From Streptomyces endophytica (GTDB lineage Bacteria > Actinomycetota > Actinomycetes > Streptomycetales > Streptomycetaceae), in NCBI RefSeq assembly GCF_026153355.1, contig NZ_CP110636.1:2728001-2792000 (forward strand): a stretch of DNA of 64,000 nucleotides, given 5' to 3'. The position numbers and the translations under genes were made by a program. This document shows, in pieces, positions 24,562 through 33,007 of this stretch. Under the pieces are notes generated by a model. It saw only the letters and a program-made list of their open reading frames with translations, did not search any database and was not told the origin of the DNA. Numbering within the stretch: position 1 is the stretch's first letter; each line of letters begins with the position of its first letter.

Positions 24562-25208
24562 GAGGACTCCTCGGAGGTGAGAGGGATGATCCGGCTCCCC
24601 ACACCCCCGCCCGTACGGACAGCCCCTCGAAGGGGGCGCCCGGACGGGCGGAGGAGGCAACCGGCCGCCGCACTTGGTGCGGCGGCGTGCTCTAGGTCAA
24701 GCGGTGCGCGGGCCTGAGCCGCGCTGGACGCCTTTTGCGGGAGGTGACGGCCCGTCGTACGCGATATGGATCTGTGCCTCTGTCCCGCTCTTCCGAGGAA
24801 TCGCATCTCGGTCTCTTCGCGCGGCGTGCGTGCCCTTGGGCAGATCCGTTCTTTTGAGTCGGCACGTGTCCCTGACGGGAGATGGCCGACTGGTCTCCGC
24901 TCACCTCGGCCGGTGTGCTCACGGCCGTCGTGTCTGTGGCGGATCACGCTGTTGAGTTGGGGACCAGATCGAAAGTGATGCTCCATCTGGTGCGCACCAG
25001 ATTGGCATCTGGTGCGCACCAGAGTCAAGGGCTTCGCTGTTTCGAGCGGCGGTTGCCCGCCCCTGGCGTGTCTCTAGAAGACCGGTCCGGGATGGGGTGT
25101 CGGTAGCCAACAGGCCTTAACCCCAAGCCTGTTAACCCCTGTTGACCTGCGGTGTTGTGAGGCATGCTGGGGTGGTCAGCGAGCGGATCTATCGCCGGGC
25201 GGTGGCCT
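24562..25208. promoter_or_regulatory. Divergent regulatory region of the AICE
   Basis: 647 bp without a convincing gene. It must hold the promoters of the leftward transfer operon and of the rightward XRE regulator. Visible: a perfect 10-bp hairpin GCCGCCGCAC-TTG-GTGCGGCGGC at 24664-24686, probably in the leader of the leftward transcript; two 18-bp palindromes at 24985-25024; an inverted repeat AACAGGC/GCCTGTT at 25109-25133; and a possible -35 TTGACC at 25142. Confidence 0.55.
24985..25024. promoter_or_regulatory. Tandem palindromic operator
   Basis: ATCTGGTGCGCACCAGAT at 24985-25002 is a perfect 18-bp palindrome; ATCTGGTGCGCACCAGAG at 25007-25024 differs in the last base. Centres are 22 bp apart, two helical turns. 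A half site ACCAGAT lies at 24963. A related TGGTGCGTACCAG is at 27134-27146 just before the GntR-Nudix gene, so that protein is the likely ligand. Confidence 0.7.
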
Positions 25209-26339
25209 GTGAGTACAGGACTTCGGAATGCACGGACAGCGCGAGGCTGGTCTCAAGAGCGTCTGGTTCGCGAGATTGAGCAGTACGCCCGACGGCACGT
25301 CACGGATGTTGCCTCGACGGCGAGTTTGCGTGTGTACGTGTCTGAGTGGGAGAACGGCAAGCGCAACATCTCGGACCGCTATGCGGCGATTTTGCGGAAA
25401 CTCCTCGGTGTCATCGACACGGAGTTGAGGGGCGGCACGACCGAGGTTGCCCCGTCTGGGGTCGACGGGTACGACGAGTTGCTGAGCAGGATCGACGCAG
25501 CTAGCAGCGTCAGCCAATCCATGGTGAAGACGTTCAACGACCAGACCGAGCTACTGCGAACCATGGACCGCCAGTTGGGCGCCTCTGCCCTCGTGGACCA
25601 AATGACGGGTCACCTCGCAGCCCTTGAAGACGCGCTGAACTTCGCGGTCCTGCCCAGTGCACGGCGGCCTGTGGCCCTTGCGCTGGCGGGAGCGTCAACG
25701 CTGGCCGCATGGCAGGCAATCGATGCCGGGGCGGTCGAGCGAGCCTGGAGGCACTACGAAGTTGCGAAGAGGGCAGCACGTGACGCTGAGGACCGCATGT
25801 ACCTCACGCACGCCATGGCGGAGCAGGCGTACGTGCTCTGTGAGGCTGGCCGGCCGGGGCTCGGCCTTGAACTGGTACGGGACGCGCAGCGCACCCTTGG
25901 TCGGGACGGCTCTCCCCGTTTCCGTGCGTGGCTGTACGCCGCGGAAGCAGAGTTGTGCGTCCATGCAGGACTGCCTGATGACTGCCGGCGGGCGCTCGAC
26001 GCTGCTGCCGCTAGTCTCCCCCCTGGCCATGAGGACCGCGATCCCGAGATGCGAAGCATCTTCCTCAACGAGGCTCACCTAGCTCGATGGCGCGGGAACG
26101 CACTTGCCCTGCTCGGCGACGAGGATGCTGTGCGTAGCCTGTACGGCGCTCTGGAAGTGGTCGATCCGTCCTTCGTACGAGCGCAGGCGGGGCTGCACGC
26201 CGACCTCGTACAGGCCCACTTGGCGCGAGCCGAGTACGAGGAGGCGAACACCCACCTGAGGCAAGCGAGGCTGTTGGCGAGTCGCACGGGTTCCGTACGC
26301 CAGCGCCGCCGCATTGACCTCCTCAGCGCGCGGCTGTAG
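25209..26339 (+). CDS. XRE-family regulator with TPR-like C-terminal region
   Basis: GTG 25209 chosen because the helix-turn-helix starts directly after it (GLRNARTARGWSQERL); an ATG at 25164 would add 15 poor residues. 376 residues: XRE domain to about 75 with inserted VYVSEWENGKR, then an all-helical part with repeated ~40-residue units (LAAWQAIDAGAVERAWRHYE; AWLYAAEAELCVHAGLPDDC; VQAHLARAEYEEANTHLRQA) typical of TPR. Only large plus-strand gene of the element. Its place matches the activator (Pra-like) position in AICEs. Its 3' end overlaps the convergent GntR-Nudix gene by 17 bp. Confidence 0.8.
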   Translation: MSTGLRNARTARGWSQERLVREIEQYARRHVTDVASTASLRVYVSEWENGKRNISDRYAAILRKLLGVIDTELRGGTTEVAPSGVDGYDELLSRIDAASSVSQSMVKTFNDQTELLRTMDRQLGASALVDQMTGHLAALEDALNFAVLPSARRPVALALAGASTLAAWQAIDAGAVERAWRHYEVAKRAARDAEDRMYLTHAMAEQAYVLCEAGRPGLGLELVRDAQRTLGRDGSPRFRAWLYAAEAELCVHAGLPDDCRRALDAAAASLPPGHEDRDPEMRSIFLNEAHLARWRGNALALLGDEDAVRSLYGALEVVDPSFVRAQAGLHADLVQAHLARAEYEEANTHLRQARLLASRTGSVRQRRRIDLLSARL

Positions 26340-27108
26340 CTCCCTGCGTGCCGCGGCTGGCCTGGATGTGGAGCAGAGCAACGAGCGTGCCGGAGCCCAT
26401 CAGCTCGCCACGAGCCATCAGGTTCGGAATGTCGCTCAGAGGTACCCACGCGATGTGGCCGGCCTCTTCAAGGTCCGTTGGGTCGCCAACCTGGTCAGCT
26501 CCCCGCCCCACGAAAATCTCGTGAGGAGAGTCGACCATGCCGACCATGGGCTGATAGGTGACGATGTGCTCGACCGATTTCGGCCGCCAACCCGTTTCCT
26601 CTACGACTTCCCGTACCGCCGTTTCCGCGGGGTCTTCTCCCGCGTCCACGATGCCGCCCGGGAGCTCCCATCCCCACTGCTGCGGGACGAAGCGGTACCG
26701 GTACATCATCAGCACGCGGTCCTGATCGTCCAGAACCGCAGTCACGGCGACATGGTTGAGCTTCACCACGTGATGTTCGAAGCGTTCCATGCCGGGCGGC
26801 TCCACATCCCAGACCTGGAGTTTGACCCAGCGATTGTCGTAGATATCGCGCTCACCATGAATACGCCAAGGCTCCAGCCCCTCAGGAGTCTCGACACTCG
26901 CAGCGGGCACTCGATAGGAGCTACGGCCGCGAACCTCCAAGGCTCCCTCTGCTACGAGGCGGGCCAGCACTTGCCGAAGTGCCGTCCGGCCGATGCCGAG
27001 TTCCTCCACGAGAGTGCGCTCTGACGGCATCTTGTCGCCCGGGGCGTACTCGCCTGAGGCGAGCCGTGCACGAATCGTCTCGTAGACCTTGGCTGTCTTC
27101 GGTCCCAT
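26323..27108 (-). CDS. GntR-Nudix fusion regulator
   Basis: 261 residues. Residues 5-65 are a GntR winged helix (KVYETIRARLASGEYAPGDK, then RTLVEELGIGRTALRQVLAR); residues about 115-250 are a Nudix hydrolase with the complete box G-x5-E-x7-REVVEETGW at 152-174. In pSAM2 a GntR repressor (KorSA) and a Nudix immunity factor (Pif) are separate genes; here one protein carries both parts. It may repress the activator region through CTGGTGCGCACCAG sites and respond to, or hydrolyse, a nucleotide. A variant site at 27134 suggests self-control. Confidence 0.88.
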   Translation of the reverse strand: MGPKTAKVYETIRARLASGEYAPGDKMPSERTLVEELGIGRTALRQVLARLVAEGALEVRGRSSYRVPAASVETPEGLEPWRIHGERDIYDNRWVKLQVWDVEPPGMERFEHHVVKLNHVAVTAVLDDQDRVLMMYRYRFVPQQWGWELPGGIVDAGEDPAETAVREVVEETGWRPKSVEHIVTYQPMVGMVDSPHEIFVGRGADQVGDPTDLEEAGHIAWVPLSDIPNLMARGELMGSGTLVALLHIQASRGTQGATAAR

Positions 27109-27133
27109 CCGCAGGGCACTCTCCCTCTTGAGG

Positions 27134-27146
27134 TGGTGCGTACCAG
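27134..27146. promoter_or_regulatory. Variant operator before the GntR-Nudix gene
   Basis: TGGTGCGTACCAG, one base off the core of the palindromes at 24985-25024 and 26 bp before the ATG at 27108. Suggests autoregulation. Confidence 0.55.
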
Positions 27147-27240
27147 CGTAGCGGGCAAGAGTCACGCTGCCTCCGGTCGTATCTCGGGTTATTCCGCACG
27201 GCGATTTCGGGGCAGCACGGGGGCGACCTTGGGGCCGTCT

Positions 27241-27264
27241 GTGGGCCGTCTGATGACGGCCCAC
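27241..27264 (-). terminator. Perfect hairpin after pmt
   Basis: GTGGGCCGTC, loop TGAT, GACGGCCCAC: 10-bp perfect stem about 60-85 bp beyond the pmt stop on its strand. It is element DNA, so the AICE brings a terminator that replaces the original pmt downstream region and shields the GntR-Nudix promoter. Confidence 0.6.
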
Positions 27265-27326
27265 GCTGACCATCGACCGCCAACAACGACCGTTGTGGCG
27301 TGACGCGACGAACGGCGTTTCCCCGG

Positions 27327-29057
27327 CTATACCCAGCTGTCGAACCACATCCGGTGGTGCCAGGCGCTCTTCGGGATCGGCAGGCCCGTATAGAGCGGAT
27401 AGAAGTAGATGAAGTTCCAGATGATGAGCAGGACGAGGACGCCGGCCCCCACGGCGCCGACGGTCCGGCGGCGCTCGGTCGCCCCCGGTGGCCCGATGAG
27501 CGCGCCGATCATCATGGCCAGCGCCAGGCACAGGAACGGCACGAAGACGACGGCGTAGAAGAGGAAGATCGTGCGTTCCTGGTAGAGGAACCAGGGGAGG
27601 TAGCCGGCGGCGACCCCGCAGGCGATGGCGCCGGCCCGCCAGTCCCGCTTGAACAGCCAGCGGTACAGGACGTACAGCAGCGCGAAGCAGGACGCCCACC
27701 ACAGCAGCGGGGTGCCCAGGGCCAGGACCTCGCGGGCGCAGCCCTCGGCCGCGGTGCAGCCGTCCTGGCCGAACTTGGGGTCCTCGTAGAAGTACGACAC
27801 CGGGCGGCCCAGGACCAGCCAGCTCCAGGGGTTGGACTGGTACGTGTGCGGGGTGGTCAGTCCGGTGTGGAAGGCGTAGACCTCGGTCTGGTAGTGCCAC
27901 AGGCTGCGCAGCCAGTCCGGCAGCCAGGTCCAGCCGGCCGCCCGGCCCTCCGGGGTGGTGGCCCAGTCGCGGTAGTAGCCGCCCTTGGTGGCGATCCAGC
28001 CGGTCCAGGACGCGAGGTAGGTGGCCAGGGCGACGACGACGGTGGAGCCGAAGGCGGCCAGCACGTCGCGGCGCAGCGCCGAGCGGAACGGGCGCCGGGC
28101 ACCGGCCGTGCGGCGGGCCGCGACGTCCCAGAGGAACGACATCAGGGCGAACGCCGCGAGGAAGTACAGACCGTTCCATTTGGTGGCCGAGGCCAGGCCC
28201 AGGCAGAGACCGGCCGCGATCCGCCAGGGCCGCCACCCCAGCCGGAGCCGGTCACCGACAGCGCCGTCCGGACGGGCCACCCCGTCCGGACTCACCGGAA
28301 GCGCCGTCGCGAGCCGGGCGCGGGTGCGGTCCCGGTCCACCAGGAGGCAGCCGAACGCGGCCACCACCCAGAACATCACGATCAGGTCGAGCAGCGCGGT
28401 ACGGCTCATCACGAAGTGCAGGCCGTCCACCGCCAGCAGCGTCCCGGCCAGGCAGCCCAGCGCCGTCGACCGCATCAGCCGCCGCCCGATCCGGCAGACC
28501 AGCAGCACGGACAGGGTGCCGAGCAGCGCCACCATGAAGCGCCAGCCGAAGGGGTTCATCCCCAGCGCCCACTCGCCGACCGCAATCAGCCACTTGCCCA
28601 TCGGGGGGTGGACGACGTACGAGTGCTCCGGCGAGAGCAGGATCTGCGGCGGGTGGGCCACCAGCGCGTCGTTGGCGTTCTTCGCCCAGGTGCCCTCGTA
28701 GCCGTACTGGAGCAGCGACCAGGCGTCCTTGGGGTAGTACGTCTCGTCGAATATCACCTTGCGCGGGCTGCCGAGGTTCCAGAACCGCAGCACCCCCGCG
28801 AACAGCGCCACCAGCAGCGGGCCGCCCCAGCCCGACCAGCGCGCCAGCCGGGCCGACGCGTCCGGGCCCGCGCCGAACACCGCCCACAGCCGGCCGCCCG
28901 ACGTGGGGAACGCGGGCGCCAGCCGGGTCCGTACGTCGGCCGGCGGCGCGGCCGGATATCCGAATCGGCGCAGCCGCCGCTGCCAGACGGGGGGCTGCCG
29001 GGCCGGCTCCGGAGCGGCGTGCGCGGCGGCGTCGGTCGCGGTGGTGTCACTCGTCAC
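27327..29057 (-). CDS. pmt: Protein O-mannosyltransferase (PMT family)
   Basis: About 576 residues with some ten membrane helices. The acidic pair DE in KVIFDETYYPKDAW of the first outer loop is the PMT active-site motif, followed by HPPMGKWLIAVGE and, later, LHFVMSRTALLDLIVMFWVV and ATKWNGLYFL. The start is taken at GTG 29057 (VTSDTT); ATG 29066 adds three residues. It transfers mannose from polyprenyl phosphate mannose to exported proteins. In S. coelicolor, pmt (SCO3154) is needed for phiC31 phage infection. Its 3' end carries attR of the AICE but the reading frame is intact. Confidence 0.93.
   Translation of the reverse strand: MTSDTTATDAAAHAAPEPARQPPVWQRRLRRFGYPAAPPADVRTRLAPAFPTSGGRLWAVFGAGPDASARLARWSGWGGPLLVALFAGVLRFWNLGSPRKVIFDETYYPKDAWSLLQYGYEGTWAKNANDALVAHPPQILLSPEHSYVVHPPMGKWLIAVGEWALGMNPFGWRFMVALLGTLSVLLVCRIGRRLMRSTALGCLAGTLLAVDGLHFVMSRTALLDLIVMFWVVAAFGCLLVDRDRTRARLATALPVSPDGVARPDGAVGDRLRLGWRPWRIAAGLCLGLASATKWNGLYFLAAFALMSFLWDVAARRTAGARRPFRSALRRDVLAAFGSTVVVALATYLASWTGWIATKGGYYRDWATTPEGRAAGWTWLPDWLRSLWHYQTEVYAFHTGLTTPHTYQSNPWSWLVLGRPVSYFYEDPKFGQDGCTAAEGCAREVLALGTPLLWWASCFALLYVLYRWLFKRDWRAGAIACGVAAGYLPWFLYQERTIFLFYAVVFVPFLCLALAMMIGALIGPPGATERRRTVGAVGAGVLVLLIIWNFIYFYPLYTGLPIPKSAWHHRMWFDSWV
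27331..27418. repeat. attR, 3' end of the intact pmt gene
   Basis: 88 bp matching attL with one mismatch. It is read as the final codons of the complete pmt; the stop just outside (GTA TAG) comes from the element. Thus the last codon and stop of pmt are supplied by the AICE and the protein sequence is unchanged. Confidence 0.93.
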
Positions 29058-29167
29058 CCGGCCCATCGTAGGGAAGCGGCCTGTGGACCGGTGGGGAGCG
29101 CCACCGGCGGATGCCCTACGGGCCGGGGCGGGTCGGCGGGCCGGCGGTGTCCTGGGAGGATGGGCGG

Positions 29168-30025
29168 GTGACTGGAGTGCTGGTACTTGCAGGGACGCCC
29201 ATCGGCGACATCGCGGACGCGCCGCCGCGGCTCGCCGCCGAACTGGCCGCCGCCGAGGTGATCGCCGCCGAGGACACCCGGCGACTGCGCCGGCTGACCC
29301 AGGCGCTGGACGTGACGCCCACCGCCCGGATCGTGTCCTACTTCGAGGGCAACGAGGCGGCCCGCACGCCGGAGCTCGCCGACGCGCTGGCCGGCGGCGC
29401 CCGGGTGCTGCTGGTCACCGACGCCGGGATGCCGTCGGTCTCCGACCCGGGCTACCGGCTGGTGGCGGCGGCCGTCGAGCGCGGCATCAAGGTCACCGCC
29501 GTACCGGGCCCGAGCGCGGTGCTCACCGCGCTGGCCGTCTCCGGACTGCCGGTGGACCGCTTCTGCTTCGAGGGCTTCCCGCCGCGCAAGGCCGGCGAAC
29601 GGCGCTCCCGGCTGCGCGAGGTCGCCGACGAGCGGCGCACCCTGGTGTATTTCGAGGCGCCGCACCGGCTCGACGACACCCTTGCCGCGATGGCCGAGGT
29701 GTTCGGCGCGGACCGCCGGGCCGCGGTCTGCCGCGAGCTGACCAAGACGTACGAGGAGGTCAAGCGCGGGACGCTGGGCGAGCTGGCGACCTGGGCGGCC
29801 GAGGGCGTACGGGGCGAGATCACGATCGTCGTCGAGGGCGCCCCCGAGAGCGGGCCGCAGGAGCTGGCGCCCGAGGAGCTGGTGCGCCGGGTGCGGGTCC
29901 GCGAGGAGGCGGGGGAGCGGCGCAAGGAGGCGATCGCGGCGGTCGCGGCGGAGGCGGGGCTGCCCAAGCGGGAGGTCTTCGACGCGGTGGTCGCGGCGAA
30001 GAACGCGGAGAAAAGCGCCCCGTAG
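29168..30025 (+). CDS. rsmI: 16S rRNA cytidine-1402 2'-O-methyltransferase RsmI
   Basis: 285 residues from GTG 29168 (GGAGGA eight bases upstream). SAM-methyltransferase of the tetrapyrrole methylase fold: LAGTPIGDIADAPPR, AEDTRRLRRL, DAGMPSVSDPGYRLV, AVPGPSAVLTAL, FYFEAPHR-like VYFEAPHRL, RELTKTYEEV. It methylates C1402 in the ribosomal P site. Divergent from pmt across about 110 bp. Confidence 0.95.
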   Translation: MTGVLVLAGTPIGDIADAPPRLAAELAAAEVIAAEDTRRLRRLTQALDVTPTARIVSYFEGNEAARTPELADALAGGARVLLVTDAGMPSVSDPGYRLVAAAVERGIKVTAVPGPSAVLTALAVSGLPVDRFCFEGFPPRKAGERRSRLREVADERRTLVYFEAPHRLDDTLAAMAEVFGADRRAAVCRELTKTYEEVKRGTLGELATWAAEGVRGEITIVVEGAPESGPQELAPEELVRRVRVREEAGERRKEAIAAVAAEAGLPKREVFDAVVAAKNAEKSAP

Positions 30026-30314
30026 GCGGAGAAAGCCGCCCCGTAGACGGCCCTTACCGCGGGCTCACCGGCCACTCCGAAACCGGCCGCCGAAGAATAA
30101 TGCGCAGGCCACGGAGAAAACCGACTCATCAGAAGGTAAATGACTGGCCGGAAAGGTAAAGCGCAGGCCGAGGCGTTGGGGTGATTTTCCTACCGTCGGC
30201 CAAATCTGCGCCAATACCGTCGGAGACCTGCTGCATCGCGCCACGGAAAGGCGTCCACTGGGGGAGGGACGAACCGTTCCCGAAGACCTTGTCCAGCGGA
30301 CAAGAGGAGCGCAC

Positions 30315-30800
30315 ATGAGCGAGATCGCTAAGACCACCGCGGCGAACGCCACCGGCGTCCACCCCATCCCCCAGCCCGAGCCCTCCGCCCACGAGGCGTA
30401 CTCCTTCGCCTGCATGAAGTGCGGATACGGCTGGGAGCAGGCGTACGAGATAGTCCACCAGCTCGACACCAAGGGCCGTGAGCGGGTCGTCTACTACACG
30501 GACGGCGAGCGGGTGCCGTCGCCGCTGACCTGCCCCACCTGCCTGAGCTGCGGCAGCAACGTCGTACGCATCATGCGCTCCGGACAGGTCTCGATGGTCT
30601 CCCACGCGATCGCGAACATGCACCAGCGCCAGCCGGCCGGCGAGAAGAACCACAAGGCCGAGAAGCACGACAAGAGCGAGAAGAAGGGGACGCCGGCCGC
30701 GGAGCGCACCGGCAGCACCGCCGAGGAGCCCCCGGAGGCCGGCAAGCACCACTGGCACCTCTCCGACCTGCTGCACCCCTTCCAGCACCACCGCCGGTGA
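30315..30800 (+). CDS. Conserved zinc-ribbon-like protein
   Basis: 161 residues; GAGGAG before ATG. The middle carries FACMKCGYGWEQAYEIV (C-x2-C) and LTCPTCLSCGSNVVRIM (C-x2-C-x2-C), enough for a zinc ribbon. The C-terminal 50 residues are Lys/Glu/His-rich and end HPFQHHRR. No enzyme domain. It overlaps nothing and is followed within 32 bp by tatD. A conserved Streptomyces hypothetical; role unknown. Confidence 0.78.
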   Translation: MSEIAKTTAANATGVHPIPQPEPSAHEAYSFACMKCGYGWEQAYEIVHQLDTKGRERVVYYTDGERVPSPLTCPTCLSCGSNVVRIMRSGQVSMVSHAIANMHQRQPAGEKNHKAEKHDKSEKKGTPAAERTGSTAEEPPEAGKHHWHLSDLLHPFQHHRR

Positions 30801-30832
30801 GGCCCGGCCGCGGCCCTCGTAGGATCGCGGCC

Positions 30833-31708
30833 ATGGCACCGCAGGACAAGAACACCCCGCCGCCGCTGCCCGAACCCCTTCGGGTGGCGGTCGCGGATTC
30901 GCACACCCACCTGGACATGCAGGAGGGAACGGTCGACGAGGCCCTCGCCAAGGCCGCCTCCGTCGGGGTGACGACGGTCGTCCAGGTCGGCTGCGACATC
31001 AAGGGCTCGCAGTGGGCCGCCGAGACCGCCGCCGCGTACGACAGCGTGCACGCCACCGTCGCCCTGCACCCCAACGAGGCCCCCCGGATCGTCCTCGGGG
31101 ACCCTGACGGCTGGTCCCGTCAGGGCGCCCGCGAGCCGGGCGGCGACGCCGCGCTGGACGAGGCCCTCGCGGAGATCGACCGGCTCGCCGCCCTGCCCCA
31201 GGTCCGCGGCGTCGGCGAGACCGGCCTGGACCACTTCCGCACCGGCCCCGACGGCATCGCCGCCCAGGAGCGGTCCTTCCGCGCCCACATCGAGATCGCC
31301 AAGCGGCACGGCAAGGCCCTGGTCATCCACGACCGCGAGGCCCACGAGGACGTGCTGCGGATCCTGCGCGAGGAGGGCGCGCCCGAGCGGACCGTCTTCC
31401 ACTGCTACTCCGGCGACGCCGAGATGGCCAGGACCTGCGCCGCGGCCGGCTACTTCATGTCCTTCGCCGGCAACGTCACCTTCAAGAACGCCCAGCCGCT
31501 GCGCGACGCCCTCGCCGTCGCCCCGCCGGAACTCGTCCTGGTCGAGACCGACGCCCCCTTCCTCACCCCCGCCCCGTACCGCGGACGGGCCAACGCCCCT
31601 TACCTCATTCCGGTCACCCTGCGCGCGATGGCCGACGTCAAGGGGATGACCGAGGACGCCCTGGCGACGGCCGTGGCGGCCAACACGGCACGCGCCTTCG
31701 GGTACTGA
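30833..31708 (+). CDS. tatD: TatD family metal-dependent hydrolase
   Basis: 291 residues from ATG 30833. TIM-barrel nuclease features: DSHTHLDM at the first strand, VALHPNEAP, GVGETGLDHF, ALVIHDREAHEDVL, FHCYSGDAEMA, LVETDAPFLTP. These His/Asp/Glu residues bind two metal ions. Acts as a 3'-5' DNase in repair or DNA turnover. It sits in the conserved order rsmI-tatD-rpf-ksgA-ispE. Confidence 0.93.
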   Translation: MAPQDKNTPPPLPEPLRVAVADSHTHLDMQEGTVDEALAKAASVGVTTVVQVGCDIKGSQWAAETAAAYDSVHATVALHPNEAPRIVLGDPDGWSRQGAREPGGDAALDEALAEIDRLAALPQVRGVGETGLDHFRTGPDGIAAQERSFRAHIEIAKRHGKALVIHDREAHEDVLRILREEGAPERTVFHCYSGDAEMARTCAAAGYFMSFAGNVTFKNAQPLRDALAVAPPELVLVETDAPFLTPAPYRGRANAPYLIPVTLRAMADVKGMTEDALATAVAANTARAFGY

Positions 31709-31849
31709 TCACCGCGCCCGCCGCCGTCACCGCGGCGGGCCGGACGTCCCCCGAAGTGACCACTTACCGTATCGGTCCGACTTTGGAGAGTGACCGACGC
31801 TCGGCTAGCCTCCGCCCGTCAACCGCATCCGTGGCATGTGGAGCGCGCC

Positions 31850-33007
31850 GTGAGTCTTCCGCAGAGCAGCAGCCACCGCGCCGCGCGCGGCCGTCGCAGA
31901 CGCCGCGCCGAACGCCCCGAAACCCTACGGCGGCTGCTGCCCCGGGCCGCGGTCGTCGCCTTCCTCGCCGGCGGCACCACCGCCTTCATCGCCCATGACA
32001 AGGCCGTCCGGCTCAGCATCGACGGCACCCCCCGCACCCTGCACACCTTCGCCGACGACGTCGAGGACCTGCTGGCCGACGAAGAGCTCGGCATCGGCGA
32101 CCACGACATCGTCGCGCCCGCCCCCGGCAGCACCCTGCACAGCGGCGACCACGTCGTGGTCCGGCACGGCCGCCCGGTCGTGCTCACCATCGACGGCCGG
32201 CGCCACCAGGTGTGGACCACCGCCGACACCGTCGCCGGCGCCCTGCACCAGCTCGGGGTGCGCGCCGAGGGCGCCTACCTCTCCACCTCCCGCTCCCGCC
32301 GCATCGAGCGGCACGGCATGGAACTGGCGGTCCGCACCGAGCGCACCGTCGTCTTCGTCGCCGACGGCCGCGAACACCGCGTCCGCACCAACGCCGCCAC
32401 CGTCCGCGAGGCCCTCGCCGAGGCCGGGCTGGCCCTGCGCGACCAGGACACCACCTCCGTACCGCCGGACAGCTTCCCGCGCGAGGGCCAGACCGTCTCC
32501 GTGCTGCGGATCACCGGCGGCAAGGAGGTCCGCGAGGAGCCCGTCCCGTTCCGCACCGTCAAACGCACCGACCCGCAGCTGGCCCGCGGCACCGAGGCGA
32601 TCGTCCAGCAGGGGCGGCCCGGCGTGCGCCGGGTCACCTACCGGCTGCGCACCGTCAACGGCGTCAAGCAGAAACCGAAACGGCTGCACAGCGAGATCGT
32701 CCGGGCGCCCCGCCCGCAGATCGTGCACCTCGGCACCAAGGAACTGCCCCTCTCCGTACGCGGCACCGACCACCTCGCCTGGGGCGCCCTGGCGCGGTGC
32801 GAGGCCGGCGGCCGGCCCGACGCGGTCGACTCCTCCGGCACCTACGGCGGGCTCTACCAGTTCGACGTCGCCACCTGGCACGCCCTCGGCGGCCGCGGCC
32901 GGCCCCAGGACGCCCCCGCCGAGGAACAGACCTACCGCGCCAAGAAGCTCTACATCAGCCGGGGGGCGAGCCCGTGGCCGGTGTGCGGCCGTAAGCTTCA
33001 CGGGTGA
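31850..33007 (+). CDS. rpfB: Resuscitation-promoting factor, RpfB-like
   Basis: About 385 residues from GTG 31850 (GGAG six bases upstream). A basic start is followed by a membrane helix ([16 protein letters not shown]), then three DUF348 repeats ([54 protein letters not shown]), a G5 domain ([20 protein letters not shown]) and the lytic transglycosylase domain ([20 protein letters not shown]) with its catalytic Glu in CEAGG. Secreted or anchored cell-wall enzyme that promotes germination. Overlaps ksgA by 4 bp. Confidence 0.93.
   Translation: MSLPQSSSHRAARGRRRRRAERPETLRRLLPRAAVVAFLAGGTTAFIAHDKAVRLSIDGTPRTLHTFADDVEDLLADEELGIGDHDIVAPAPGSTLHSGDHVVVRHGRPVVLTIDGRRHQVWTTADTVAGALHQLGVRAEGAYLSTSRSRRIERHGMELAVRTERTVVFVADGREHRVRTNAATVREALAEAGLALRDQDTTSVPPDSFPREGQTVSVLRITGGKEVREEPVPFRTVKRTDPQLARGTEAIVQQGRPGVRRVTYRLRTVNGVKQKPKRLHSEIVRAPRPQIVHLGTKELPLSVRGTDHLAWGALARCEAGGRPDAVDSSGTYGGLYQFDVATWHALGGRGRPQDAPAEEQTYRAKKLYISRGASPWPVCGRKLHG

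Larger units (their letters stand above)
12392..27418. mobile_element. Actinomycete integrative and conjugative element (AICE) in pmt
   Basis: Bounded by an 88-bp direct repeat with one mismatch (12392-12479 and 27331-27418). Contents in order: integrase, excisionase, iteron-like array, prim-pol and primase/ATPase, spread-type small genes, FtsK/TraB-type translocase, more small genes with a DUF2637 protein, tRNA-like elements, RapZ-C-like protein, XRE regulator and GntR-Nudix regulator. This is the gene set of AICEs of the prim-pol (RepPP) type. About 15 kb. The attachment site is the 3' end of the pmt coding sequence. Confidence 0.93.

Noticed and set aside
26323..28236. Extended reading of the GntR-Nudix frame upstream into pmt
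   Set aside because: The region before ATG 27108 is low-complexity and lies antiparallel in another frame of pmt; the GntR domain begins at the ATG.
27300..29171. Plus-strand 623-residue frame opposite pmt
   Set aside because: Low-complexity Arg/Gly/Pro translation without domain; pmt on the other strand has a full set of membrane helices and the DE motif.
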